A DNA stretch of 64,000 nt from Hevea brasiliensis. Taxonomy: Eukaryota > Streptophyta > Magnoliopsida > Malpighiales > Euphorbiaceae. A program made the position numbers and the translations under genes. The notes below the pieces were generated by a model. The model saw nothing but the letters and a program-made list of their open reading frames with translations. It was not told the DNA's origin and did not search any database. Below, in pieces: positions 48,401 to 60,273 of the stretch. The DNA is taken from assembly GCF_030052815.1 (NCBI RefSeq), contig NC_079493.1, forward strand, positions 57,331,191 through 57,395,190, given 5' to 3'. The number at the start of each line of letters is the position of its first letter. Positions within the stretch are counted from its first letter, which is position 1.

Positions 48401-48905
48401 GACATTTTCTAAGTGTAATATCATTTATTTTTAATGGAGATTGAGGTCAAAAGGCAACACTATGTGTCAAATGACCAAAATACCCCACTTCGGTTTATAT
48501 TCCTGATTTTTCGGTAACACCGATTTTTGTCTGTTTCTCGATTTTTCATTTTTCTTTGTACTAATTTATTAATTTTTCTTTGATATTTCTAGTGTCAATT
48601 ACATTTCAATAAATCTTTATTTATATCTCAAAATTATATTCATAGGGTTCCCCACGGTCCTGGGGTTGGCAATGGCCTTCCCGGTGCGGTCACCCATCGC
48701 TGTGGTGCCGGCTCGTTTAACTTAGCATCATTTTCTCTCTTTCATTTTTGTTTGATTTTTCTTGTATTTTCTTTTTATTTATTTCATCATTATATGTCTG
48801 TTCACTATTACCAAAGTGTAGTTCTAGACATACTGACTTGCCTGGACTGTTATTTGACTACTGGAGCAATTGAACGTACAGAACACGTGCAATGGGGATG
48901 TTACA
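45497..48905 (-). mobile_element. Solo LTR G (D/H-type, 3409 bp)
   Basis: Plus-strand ends TGTAAAACCCC and GGGATGTTACA. Both sides are flanked by GGGCCA (45491-45496 and 48906-48911); with 5-bp TSDs usual in gypsy elements, one extra base matches by chance. No internal domain is present. The hairpin CTAAGCAATTTTGCTTAG is at 46123-46140, preceded by a perfect CGCGTT/AACGCG stem at 46103-46122. The GGTCACCCATCGC block is about 205 bp inside the right end. It shares the repeat unit seen at 10640 and 11061 in H (here at about 46890-47010). Confidence 0.9.
46103..46140 (-). promoter_or_regulatory. Two-hairpin module in solo LTR G
   Basis: Stem two, CGCGTT/AACGCG, pairs at every position although its inner sequence differs from C (CGCGA/TCGCG) and H. 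Stem one is CTAAGCA/TGCTTAG. This is the clearest copy for compensatory change. Confidence 0.6.
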
Positions 48906-51112
48906 GGGCCAAGTATCACAATAGTGTCAGAATGGCAAGACGCCATAAAGTCAGGGAATGGCCACATGAATCGCAGAATGGCATGATGCCATATGTAGTA
49001 CTGCAATCAAAACCCTATTGGCATGCCAACCTATCCAAACCAATCACAGTAGGCCTACTAGAGCATATTACAATTTTAAATATGAAATTCTTTGTAATTG
49101 ACGTTAAATAGTTACTATTCATCTCATTAATCAACTAAAATGTTGACTTTTTTATAGACAATAGGTATATTAGACCTAATATCACCAATATACCACATTT
49201 TGTATTCTAAAATTGTTGGCATTGGTTGCTAATACCATTTCAAAGCTTATTGTTTGTTATTTAAAATTTTCAAATTTCACGCCTTAAGTTTAGTGTTCCA
49301 TTGGTCATTGCTACAGTGGAAATTTGACAAAATCCACTTCATGAAAGTTGTTCCTTTATGTGTCTTCTTTAATTCCCTTTTTGAATCACTCCATTTGGAG
49401 TTTTCTAGATCAAAATATGCTAATTTTAGTAAGGTTAGCTGGATTGGTATCTACCCAGAATTTCTGAACAGAATCCCATTCTTGCAGTTTTTGTGTCCTG
49501 ATTTAGGTGCTCAATTTCATTAAGTTCTTATCAGAATATCGTGTTATGTTCTTCATGAAAGTTGTCCTAAATTTTCTAAGCTTTTCATTGATATAAATTT
49601 GAGATCAATTGGACCTTTCTACACTGAGTTATGACTAAATGAATAAATACTATTCATTTGGTCATTTTCCAGGGACAGCATATTGGTCACCCGGATTGAA
49701 GCAGTTTTTAGGTCAACTTATGGTGATTTTCAGGGCAGGGTTTCTTCATCAAAATTGTGCCATTATGTGTCTATTTTCATCTCTAATTGGCTATGCACCA
49801 ATTAGAGTAACCTAACTCAAGATATAACGCTCTAAGAATACTGGACTCAAAGGGTCCAGAATGCAAACAATGGGGCAGCATACCAAAACATAATATTTCA
49901 CTTCAATTTATGGTCAACTTACCTCAAATGGTTACTAATTGACCATTAGAGTTCCAATTAAATCTCAAAGCACAAAACCCCAATTGATCACTAAACCCTA
50001 ACTACTAATCCCTAATTTATTCCCAATTCATGCATATCACATGAATTACCATCTCTACTCCCTTCACGCATCTCAAATACCATCATTAAACCAATTTAAT
50101 TCAATTTAAACCATCAACATCATCCCTTCCTTAGGGCTACCGAATTCCATGGTGTTCATACCCATAGGTTTTCTTTCAATTTGCTTATAATTTCTTACTC
50201 AATTAAAGTCCCTAACATGGAAATAAAGAGAGAGATGCAAAAATAAGCACTAACCTTGTGTGAGCATAATTTTCTCTTAACTATTTTTCAATTTTCCTTC
50301 ACTTTCTTTCTTTTTCTAGGCTGCCAAACACTTCTCCTTAGTGTAGGTGTAATTTTTAGAGAAGGTGGCTAGGGCTTTTGGTGTAAGATGAAGGAGGATT
50401 TCAAGCTAGAAATCTTGAAAATTCCATGGGAGAACCATTCATGGAGGTCAGCAAAGTGAAGGAAAGAGATGAGAAGATTGTGTTTTTATCTTTTTTGACT
50501 TCTTTTTCCTTTTTAATGTATTAGAAATGTGTTTGTTAGCTTGTGATTGGCTAACACAAATTTTATTACATCATGATGATGTAATAATTAAGTTTAAAGT
50601 TCTTTTTCTTTCCTCTTTATTTATTTATTTTTAGTTAAATATTTATCAATATTAATTCATATTTTATATCATATAAATTATTTATTTAATTAGACAAGTA
50701 GGCCAAAAATCATTTCTGAAGATAAAATGACCAAAATACCCTCCGTTTGGCTAATTGAGCCAAAATCGTCTGTACCAATTGAATAAATTTTCTTAGTATT
50801 TTCTTGGTATTCTAATGCCATCTAAGGCCCAATAACTCTTCACTGTAGTCCCAAAAATTAATTCACAGAATCTTCCTCGTGTTTAGGGTTACTGGCTGTG
50901 AAGATAGCAACTTCCCATTAGGTCACCCATCGCAAGGGCACCGGCTCATTTAACTTTATTGTATTTTATTTCTAAACTTTTTCCTTAATTTTTCTTACAG
51001 TTATTTGAATTATTTATGACTCCTCACTCTAGTCTAATTATAGTTTCAGACATTCTAGTGCTTCGGATAGCCATTGGTTATCGGAACAGTAGAATGTACG
51101 GAATCTCTATTG
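48906..51112 (-). mobile_element. LTR E, segment 3, right end lost
   Basis: It resumes after GGGCCA and follows the element C LTR (CCCTATTGGCATGCC at about 49013, 'tcactccatttggagtttt' at 49386, GGTCACCCATCGC at about 50921, GTACGGAAT at about 51097). It stops about 15 bp short of the expected GATGTTACA end. Total E length in the window is about 3.27 kb against 4.1 kb for C, so internal deletions are likely. No right TSD is seen. Confidence 0.7.
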
Positions 51113-51578
51113 CAAATCTGTTTATCATTTCATTCAATACTTTCTAGGTTATCGCAAATTATTTCATTATAATTAAAATTCTCAGCTTATTTCATAATAA
51201 GTAAATCTTAATATCGGTCTAGTTCATTTCAATTCTTTCTGCTAAATAACTAATCCAATTTATTTTAAATATTCTTACTCTTTTATTTAATTGCTAATAT
51301 TTTTAGTTGCTATTATTCTAACTCATTTCAATAAATTTCACTGCCCAAGTAACCTATGACAGACTAACTAAACTGGATAATGGGTTGTTGGCACTGGACA
51401 CAGTAGTGCCTTGGGCCGTTATGCCATGGGACGTGAAATGCGGAACGTCAACCACATATGTAGTCAGAATGGCTAAAAGGCCATGATAACATATCAGTAT
51501 GGCTAAAAGCCATGATAACATATAATCGGGCATAAAAGCCACGAGTGTAGGCATAAAGTTATGAATACAAGCATAAAG
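51113..51578 (-). mobile_element. LTR fragment L (C-like, internal portion only)
   Basis: From 51113 the sequence matches the interior of a C-like LTR (attcattcaatactt, then 'ctgcccaagtaacctat', 'ggcactggacac', 'gggcataaaagcca'), equivalent to about 23170-23420 of element C, in the same orientation as E. It lacks the first 0.9 kb of that LTR including the hairpins. It could be the second LTR of element E after a deletion that removed E's interior. It is cut at 51579 by LTR J. Confidence 0.65.
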
Positions 51579-52895
51579 TGTAACATCCTCACTTTAGCTA
51601 GTCCGTACAGTCTACTATTCTGGTGACCAGTGTTAGTTTGGACAGCTAGAACATCCGGAAAAATATTTAAACTAAAGTGAGAAATCATAATTAACTCAAA
51701 TATTAATAATAAAAATTTAGGAAAAATTTTAGAAATAAAATACAACCAAGTTAAATGAGCCGGTGCCCTAACGATGGGTAACCTAGTGAGAAGTTGCGAT
51801 TCTCGCAACTAGGAGCCCTAGACCCGAAGAAAAAATTATAAAATATTTTTTTAGACTCCAGAGAAGGGTTATTGAGGTTCTTATGGCATTAGAATGCCAA
51901 GAAAATGCTTAGAAAATTTTTTCAATCGGTACAGACAATTTTAGTCTGTTAAGCCAAACAAAGGGCATTTTGGTCATTTCACCTTCAGAGGTGATTTTTG
52001 ATCGACTTGTCCAGTTAAGTAAATAATTATTATGATCTAAAATATGAATAAATATTGCTAAAAATTAAATTGAAATGAGTAGGAAAGAAAAGAAAAGAAA
52101 ATGAAGGAAATTTGGAATTATGACCTCATGCTTATGTCATTACAATGCCTCCACCAATCACCATTCACTAAATATAATTAAAAGAGACAAAAATGGGCTG
52201 GAAATGAACAAAAAATCAGATCTCTCTCTTCTTTTCTTTTACTTGCCGTGACCCTCCTCCATAACCACCATTTTCAAGCTTTTTCAAGCTTGATTTTCAC
52301 TAGCTTCTACCCCACTAAACCCTATACTCCCAACGCAAAAAAGTGTTCTTGCATCTTGGTGATTCTTTTGGGAGTAAAAAGAAAGGAAAAAGAGGAACTC
52401 TAGCAAGTGGGAAATCTCACTCCATAAGAGGTTAGTGACTTAACCTTAATTTTCACTTTAAATTCATGTTAAGGACTATGTATGAGTGCAAATTACAAAG
52501 AAAATTTGTTAAATACTATGTGTATGCCATCCCATAAATTTTGGCAGCCTTGGTTAGGGTATGATTATGATGAGTTTTATGGAGTTAAAATGATAGTTTG
52601 GCTGCCCTCAATATGCATGAATTGAGTGGAGTGATGAAATGCCATGATAATGCTTGGTTTGTGATATTTGAGTTAGGGTTTGGGGTGAAATAATGAGACT
52701 TTGAACATGTGATAATGAAAGTAGGTTTTAATGGTCAATTAGTGGCCATTTGGTATTATTTGAATAAAAAATGAAGTGCATTGTGTAGTGGGATTGGAGC
52801 TTGGTGTGGCTGCCCTTGGTGACCTGCAGGACTGGGCATGAGTCCAGCAGGTTTGGGCACAATAACTTGAATTGTAGAGGTTCAATTGGTGCAAG
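51579..52895 (+). mobile_element. LTR J, segment 1 (C-like, plus strand)
   Basis: It starts TGTAACATCC, with the block ACGATGGGTAACC about 192 bp in (51771). It is the opposite orientation to element C. Left candidate TSD is TAAAG (51574-51578). It is cut at 52895 by copia element K after GCAAG. Confidence 0.82.
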
Positions 52896-54999
52896 TGAAG
52901 GAACGGAAGCGTGAAAAACACAAGTTTATACCATTGAATTCAAAAATTTTCACTTAGGGTCACATGCATAATGCAAGATTTTTTTTTATCTATTTGATTT
53001 CAATGATAAACAACATATTAAAACTCTTTTAATATGTTTTTGGATCTGTATTTGCCATTTAAGATTTTAAAATTAATCAGATTAATTTTAGAACCCTATA
53101 TTAAATCAAGAACGATTACACTAACCTCTTGATGCACTGCAGTGTGTCTCCGCCTTTGAGATTCGTCTTCAGGACACCAGATGTTGTCCCTCTAGCTTTT
53201 CCACACCAAGAACACCTATTGCAGCCCTTGAACAGCTTCTAAAGCCTTTTCTATTAATTAGAAATTCAAGTTCTGCCTTTTAAGAGATTAGAGATGTAAA
53301 CAGGACACTAGAAACAATTTCTAGTGTTCTTAATTCAAGAGATTGATGGCTAATCTCTTTTAATTGATAAGAGATGAAGAAGAAGAGATAAAAACCCTCA
53401 AAGTGGCATGACAAAGGAGTGTGGCTACTGGTTATATTTTATTTTCTCATAACAACACTTAAATAGCTAGGTTAACACATTAAACCCTTGCCACATGTCC
53501 CCCTTTGATTAGCTCTAGGTTTAAGTGACCCAATCACATTGTGCCAAGTGTCAAACCTATATTTAATCTTGATTTTAATCATCTTACATGATTAAAAAAC
53601 ATTTGGCAAGCTTATGTGTTATGCCATGTGTCACCATCTCATGGTGCCACGTGTCACACTGCAAAATGACCAAAATGCCATGTGTCTTAATTTTGAGTTC
53701 TCAACCCAAAATAATTATTTTTCTTCTTCTAATTAATTTATATCAAATATAAATTAATTAATTAATCTCTATTAATTAATTTCTCATTAATTAAATTCAT
53801 ATTTAAACACTTTAAATATAAATTTAACTTATATAATACATCTAATAATCTAGATTTGGTTTCAAGTCATGCTAGGGACTTTGCAATTTAATTGCAAACC
53901 AAACCTATTTAATTAATCAATTAAACTCTTTAATTAATTAATTAAATCATATTTAAATAGGTGATAACTTGTGTATGTGTGTGACTTACTAGGCTCATCA
54001 CTAATTGGCAATGAGACATGATATCAACTCTTAATATCATCAGAACTCTTTCTTACCATAAATGATTTCTCTAAATCATTTTATGAACCTCATAGACCAT
54101 GGTTAACACCTAGCATAGCATGCCATGGCCACCCAATTAGTAATAAGGTTTACCTTAAATGAACCTATAATCATATGTTACCATGCACTAGAATCTCTCA
54201 TTACAAAATCCCAACTCAAGCCGGAGTCATGGTTTATGTCAAACTCCATTTGCTATGAATATTATGTTCTCTTTTAATTCCAGTTCTTGATTAAAAGATT
54301 TTCTCATCGAAACTCTTTTACGAATAAATCTATCTGTCCTGGCCAGGAACTTGAAACATCAAGAACAATTAAATGAACATAGGATTTTATCTCTATTTAC
54401 TTAGAGGAACAGATTCCATCTTGATCAACACCTACCTCCATATATAACTAGTAGGAGCCAACACATGCCCATATACCCATACACAGTACAAGTATGAAAG
54501 CAGTATCAAACTCAAACTACCTATATACAAGATAACTGTGTTATCTCAGGTTTAAAGATTATATGCACTGATATGATTTATGACAAAACATTGACAAGAG
54601 TAAACTCCATGTGCTTGTCATAAGTGTCACTGGTTCGGCCTACTTATCATTTATAAGTGCCTATCATGTTTGTCATATGGCATGAGACTCACCATTCCAT
54701 CTTGTTTATATCTCATATAAATAACTTGGGAACAAACATGAATACAATCTTTCTGGATAAGTCATGTCCTTATTATGAAGTATCCTCGATTGTGAACCTA
54801 TTTATGATACTTTGTGCTAGAAATATTGTCACTCATATTCTTAACAACTTAAGAATAATATTTCTAACAAAATATCAATGGACCTTTTTCTATTACACAT
54901 AAATATATTATGTAAATGGAAAAGTGGAAATGCCTTTTATTAATAAAAATATATACAAGATACATACTAAATGATATGCTTTAGGGCATACTACTAACA
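52896..54999 (-). mobile_element. Element K, 3' LTR (2104 bp)
   Basis: Matches 60274-62380. AT-rich palindromic stretches (attaattaattaat type) lie at about 53740-53950. The 82-codon frame near 54657 (plus) is present in both LTRs but resembles no known protein. Confidence 0.93.
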
Positions 55000-55013
55000 A
55001 TCTCCCACTAGCA
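55000..55013 (-). other. Polypurine tract of element K
   Basis: The minus strand reads GTGCTAGTGGGAGAT directly before the 3' LTR, the usual copia polypurine tract form. The pol reading frame ends about 1 bp upstream. Confidence 0.75.
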
Positions 55014-56556
55014 CTAGAGCCATTCATTACAATACCTTAGACCCATCTTCTCAAGATGTCAGTCTAACTGAGCTTGTGACAAAGGCTTAGTGCATGGATC
55101 AGCTGAATTTTTTCAGCTGATTTTATTTTTCTGCATGGCTATATCGCCTTTGCCCAACTATATGTCTGATAATGTGGTAGTGCCTTTCTATGTGTTTGGA
55201 TTTTGGGTGAGACCTTAGTTCCTTAGCCTGCATGACTGCTCCATTATTGTCACAGTGTAATGGAACTGCTGACTCAATGGAAGGAACTACTGTAAGTTCT
55301 GTTACGAACTTCTTTATCCAAACAGCTTCCTTTGCAGCATCTGATGCATCAATATACTCAGCCTCTGTAATGGAATCTGCAGTCGTGCTCTGTTTGGAAC
55401 TCTTCCAACTGACTGCACCTCCATTACAAATGAACACATATCTAGAGGTAGACTTTCTATCATCAATATCTGATTAGAAATCAGAATCAGTATAACCATC
55501 CAATTGCAAGTCTCCACCTCCATAAATCAAAAATAAATCCTTAGTTCTTCTCAAGTACTTAAGAATATTCTTGACAGCTATCCAGTGTTCCAAACCTGGA
55601 TTGGATTGATACCTGCTAGTCAAACTAACAGCATATGCGACATTCGGCCTAGTACACAACATTGCATACATTAAACTTCCAATAGCCGAAGCACATGGAA
55701 TCCTGGCCATCTTATCTCTTTCTTCAGGTGTCTTTGGAGACATCTCTTTAGAAAGATGGATACCATGTCTCACTGGTAACAATCCTCTCTTGGAATCAAG
55801 CATGTTAAACCTCTTTAACACCTTTTCCAAGTATAGACTATGGGATAAACCAATTATTCTTTTCGCTTTATCTCTATAGATGCGAATCCCAAGAATATAG
55901 TTTGCCTCCCCTAAGTCTTTCATGGAGAATGTATTTGACAACCATACCTTTATAGTCATCAACATACCTGTGTCATTACCCATCAACAGTATGTCATCCA
56001 CATATAAGACAAGGAAAGTGATAGCACTGTCACTAACCTTCTTATATACACATGGCTCATCCTCATTTTTGATAAAACCAAAGGATTTAATGGCTTCATC
56101 AAAAGGGATGTTCCAACTCCTCGAAGCTTATTTCAACCCATAAATGGATTGCTTTAGCTTGCATACCTTGGAACCATCTTGGGATTCAAATCCCCTAGGT
56201 TGTTCCATGAAAATGTTTTCTTCAATGTATCCATTGAGAAAAGCTGTTTTGACATCCATCTGCCAAATCTCATAATCATAGTACGCAGCTATTGCTAATA
56301 AAATCCTAATTGATTTAAGCATGGCAATAGGTGAGAAAATCTCCTCATAGTCAATTCCTTGCCTTTGGCGAAACCCTTTCGCTACTAGCCTTGCCTTATA
56401 GGTCTTTACCTTTCCATCAGAACCAAATTTTCTTCTTGAAAACCCATTTGTTCCCTATAGGTACAATACCTTCAAGTGGGTCAACAAGATCCCAAACTTG
56501 ATTCTTATACATGGAATCAATCTCGGATTTCATAGCATCAATCCATTTTGAAGAGT
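55014..56556 (-). pseudogene. pol: Element K reverse transcriptase and RNase H, broken
   Basis: Copia RT: EIWQMDVKTAFLNGYIEE and MEQPRGFESQDG (about 56200-56280), KLKQSIYGLK then a stop, FIKNEDEPCVYKK, the catalytic LVLYVDDILLMGND (about 55980-56010), FSMKDLGEANYILGIRI, then GSLMYAMLCTRPNVAYAVS. RNase H follows: DGYTDSDF, stop, [45 protein letters not shown] and [12 protein letters not shown]. The end of pol (EKMGLRYC-like, about 55020-55055) is out of frame. Stops lie at about 56126 and 55475, and frameshifts precede 56322 and follow 55123. The upstream region linking to integrase (KWIDAMKSEIDSMYKNQVW) is visible in another frame. Confidence 0.9.
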
Positions 56557-57719
56557 CTATATCTGATATAGCTTCTTCATAGGTAAGTCATCTCCATGAT
56601 CTATTTCTTCATGAGTAGACAACTCTTGTTCTTCTTCATGAAGAAAACCATATCTCACTGGTGGGTGAGATACCCTTGTTATTCTACGAGGAACAGCTGT
56701 AGATGTTTCATCAACGGGTATAGGTTGACTAGATGGATCTATATCCATATGATCTGTTGGTTGGTCAGAATTCTCCAATTCTAACTGTATTTGCTTTCCT
56801 TTGCCTCCTTCTTGAACAAACTGTTGTTCAAGAAATATGGCATCTCTACTTATCACAACCTTTTGTGAAGTAGGCAAATAAAAATAATATCCAAAACTAT
56901 CTTTTGGATATCCAACAAATCGACCTTTTTCTGATCTGGTCTCCAATTTATCAGTGTTCAGCTTTTTGATATAAGCTGGACAACCCCAAATCTTAACATG
57001 CTTAAGACTTAGTTTTCTTCCATGCCATATCTCATAAGGTGTGGAAGAAACTGATTTTGATGGAATCCTATTCAGAATATACAAAGCTGATTCTAATGCA
57101 AAACCCCAAAAGGAGATTTGGCATATCAGTATAGCTCATCATACTACGTACCATATCCAATAGGGTACGATTTCTCCTTTCAGATACACCATTTAGCTAT
57201 GGCGTTCCTGGAGGAGTCAGCTGAGAAACAATGCCATGCTCTCTCAAGTATTCATCAAATTCAGTACTCAAATATTCACTTCCACAATCTGATCGAAGAG
57301 CTTTAATACTCTTTCCTGTTTGATTTTCTACTTCAGATTTAAATTCTTTGAACTTTTCAAAGGATTCATGTTTGTATTTCATCAAATACAAATATCCAAA
57401 TCTTGATTTATCATCAGTAAAAGCAATGAAATAATGAAAGCCCCCTCTAGCCATTTCTTTAAATGGACCACATACATCACTATGTATTAGCTCCAAAATA
57501 TTTTCAGCTCTTAGCCCTTGTCCAACAAAGGGTGATCTAGTCATTTTGCCCTGAAGGCAAGATTCACAAGTTGGAGTAAACTCAGAGCCCAATGAGGATA
57601 AAATCCCCATTTTCTCCAGTTTTGCAATCCTATCTTCTGCAACATGACATAACCTTAAGTGCCAAATATATTTTGAACTTGAGTTGGTTTTCACCATGGC
57701 ATTGCATTCATTTAGATTG
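56557..57719 (-). pseudogene. pol: Element K integrase, broken
   Basis: The zinc-binding part has WHLRLCH and CESCLQGKM (His-His/Cys-Cys). The core has LELIHSDVCGPF (first Asp), YFIAFTDDKSRFGYLYLMK, KALRSDCGSEY (second Asp) and FDEYLREHGIVSQLTPPGTP, then a TAG where Gln is expected (about 57197), then NGVSERRNRTLLDMVRSMM with the catalytic Glu. A frameshift near 57105 leads to LYILNRIPSKSV, TPYEIWHGRKLSLKHVKIWG, ARFVGYP-like 'GRFVGYPKDSFGYYFY' and a Pro-rich tail. The frame ends at 56557. The integrase follows the gag directly with no protease between them. Confidence 0.9.
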
Positions 57720-58559
57720 CTATACTCTGGCCAGTGGAAACACTTTCTTACTGGTAATGGAAACACTTTCCTGTTGGCAGTGGAAACACTTTCCTTTGCC
57801 TTCATCAGCTTTAGTCTTCCTTTTCTGTTTAGCTATTTTCTTAGAAGGACCAGGAATTTGAGGTTTCTTTTTCTTATTGCCCTTCTTCTTGTTGGACTTT
57901 CCAGTAGAAGAAGATGCAACCAAAGCTACCTCTTTTCCTTTATTGCTTGGCATATTCTTTTGGGTAATAACCAGCATGTTGAGTAAACCAGCTAAGGTGC
58001 ATTCCTGTTTAGTCATATGGAAATTTGTCACAAAATTCCCAAAAGACTTAGGAAGGGACTGAAGGATCAAATCCGTCAGTAGTTGGAAATCCATGTTGAA
58101 GTCAAGATGTTCCAACTGCTCAATCAGCCGAATCATCTTGTGGACATGATCCCCAACATTCTGTCCCTCAGACATCCTCATACGGAATAGCTGTCTAGAT
58201 ATCTCATACCTAGCATTCCTGCTGTGCTCACCATACAACTCTTGTAGGTGAAGGAGGATCTCACTCGCACTCTGCATGTTCTCATGTTGCTTCTGTAACT
58301 CATTACTCATGGAAGCAAGCATGTAACACTTAGCTCTCATATCATGCTCCTTCCACTTGTCCAAAGTATTATGTTCCTCTTATGTGGCCTCTGGAGGTAA
58401 GGGACCAGGAACATTTGAATCTAGAACATATCCTATATGTTCAAGGTTCAGGACAAGTTTCAAATTTCTTAGCCAATCAGACAGATTAGGTCCTATCAAC
58501 CTATTGTGATCAAGTATGCTTGCAAGGATATTGGATGGTGGTGGTTGTTTTATGATCAT
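57720..58559 (-). pseudogene. gag: Element K gag, broken at the zinc knuckle
   Basis: Start ATG at 58559 (MIIKQPPPSNILASILDHN). The N-terminus reads LSDWLRNLKLVLNLEHIGY and LPPEAT, then TAA at codon 60 (58380-58382), then HNTLDKWKEHDMRAKCYML, SASEILLHLQELYGEHS, ARYEISRQLFRMRMSEG, HLDFNMDFQLLTDLILQSL and the basic part KKKGNKKKKPQ. The zinc knuckle begins GKCFHCQQE but ends there: a 23-bp unit coding for KCFHCQQ is present three times (57735-57803), each shifting the frame, and translation stops at 57720. Gag would form the particle; this copy lacks a complete nucleic-acid binding knuckle. Confidence 0.9.
57731..57803. repeat. 23-bp triplicate repeat at the gag/integrase junction of K
   Basis: The string TGGAAACACTTTC occurs at 57735, 57758 and 57781, a period of exactly 23 bp, with slightly different spacers. 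It encodes the start of the gag zinc knuckle and marks the edge of the protease deletion. Confidence 0.9.
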
Positions 58560-60258
58560 TTTTATCAGAAAATTAACTGCAGAAAATAACCAGATTAATT
58601 AGTAAATGTATCATGTAATTAACCAAAATGATTATGGTCTTTTAATCAAATTGATCCTCCCACTAACTTAGCGAATCCTACACTTCCAAAGTAGAAAACG
58701 AAAATCCTAGTTGGATGGATTTCTAGTGGGTGATTGAATTCTTATAATTCTATTGATCATCCTCAGGTACATCCATTATTGGAATTACAATAAACTATAA
58801 GTGAGCAACTCTTTGCCCATCACATCTCATGTGAGGTTCAATCCTTTACCTAGCCCCTAATGCTCAAAATCTCAGGTACATCCATTATTGACTTATCTTG
58901 CATTAGTTAAGTTGATCCCATTGAGCCAGTAATTATGCAAATAATTTTAATGTCCTCAGGTACATCCAATATTGGCCACTAAACCATTTACATATTTACA
59001 ACATCTCATGCTTAACAATTATTCTTAAGAAAATCTCTTAAATAAATTGCATCTAATGCAACTATTTAAAATTTCTTAAAATAATTGCCCCAATGGAGGG
59101 CCTATGTTATAATTACTTTAATTATAGCATTTCCAACTTAATCATTTGTTTGGAAGATTTTATGGTCATTCTATTTACTATTAAGGTCTCACTTTGCACA
59201 TTATCCATTTAGCATGCATATATCATATAATTGCATACATTCCCATACATCTCATGCATTCATGGATAAGCGATAAATATGGTATGATCATGGACTTTCT
59301 AAGGGATTCAATTCGAGCCACCAAGAATTGAATCGGGGCATTCCTAGGTGCATTTCATTCATTCATTTTACAAGAGTTCTTTGAAGGAGTACATAATCAA
59401 CACTTGATCTTGAATTCCTCCCACTGGTCCCACCAATGCTCTTGACCTCCTTGAACTTCTTGCAATCCAATATTACATAGTAATCCTTGGCATACCAAGG
59501 CGAATTTACAAGAACTTAAATAAATGAAATTACAACCCAAAAATTATTACAAACTTAATAATACATGCCCAAAATAAATTAAAATAAATTAATTAATTTA
59601 CAATCCCAAAGAAACATAAAAGAAATAAATCCAATCACATTGGTCTTTTATAGTCTATGATCATCCATCATGCATATCACTATTTAACAATTAAATAAAA
59701 CATACATACTTAAATTAAATTGAATATCTCATATTCAACTTAAAAATTCAGATTTGAATATGATTCAAATAAATTTAAAAATTCAGATTTGAATCTCATT
59801 CAAACAAATTTAAAAATTCAGATTTGAATCACATTCAAACAACTTTAAAAATTCAGATTTGAATCACATTCAAACATTTTTAAAAAAATCAGATCTGAAT
59901 TTTATTCAATCAATTTTAAAAAATCAGATTTAAATATAATTCAAACAACTTTAAAAATTCAGATTTGAATCACATTCAAACAACTTTTAAAATTCTGATT
60001 TGAATCATAATTTAATTGTGTGATAAAAATTATAATTAAACAATTTAATTAGACATAAAATGGATCTTAAATCATACAACAATTGCACATTCACCATCCA
60101 TTTACCTTTGCACACCATTGTGATGCATCAACCATGCACACCATGGTGTTCATCATTTGTGCCGCCACTTTGACTTTGCAACCAGCAATAAACTCTTGAT
60201 CTCATGATCAAACACACAATTAAATCATATAAACATCAATCTAAATGGCAAATATAGT
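58560..60258 (-). other. Element K 5' leader (about 1.7 kb)
   Basis: A long untranslated leader between PBS and gag. I see no coding frame. It holds three copies of CTCAGGTACATCC at 58762, 58871 and 58955, and an array of about eight 35-bp repeats at 59736-60010. Such leaders usually hold the packaging signal. Confidence 0.8.
59736..60010. repeat. Degenerate 35-36 bp tandem repeat in K leader, about 8 copies
   Basis: Units of the form TTTAAAAATTCAGATTTG followed by AATCACATTCAAACAAC, with variants such as CAGATCTGAAT and CAGATTTAAAT. Each unit includes an imperfect palindrome ATTCAGATTTGAAT. It ends near 60010. No spacers, so it is not a CRISPR. Confidence 0.88.
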
Positions 60259-60271
60259 GGCTCTGATACCA
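60259..60271 (-). other. Primer-binding site of element K
   Basis: The minus strand reads TGGTATCAGAGCC, 2 bp inside the 5' LTR. It is complementary to initiator tRNA-Met and gives the element's orientation. Confidence 0.92.
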
Positions 60272-60273
60272 AT

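Noticed and set aside
48160..48402. 80-codon frame with a Gly/His-rich start in solo LTR G
   Set aside because: Related sequence at 9460-9520 in H is not open in the same way, so the frame is not conserved.
53740..53960. AT-rich palindromes in the K LTR as an origin or matrix attachment site
   Set aside because: TTAATTAA-type runs are expected in such AT-rich DNA; nothing else supports a function.
54657..54902. 81-codon frame in the K LTR, also at 62039-62296
   Set aside because: Its repetition is explained by the two LTRs; the ends differ through an indel and no domain is visible.
59736..60010. Possible CRISPR array
   Set aside because: Repeats are contiguous and diverged with no unique spacers, in a plant retrotransposon leader.
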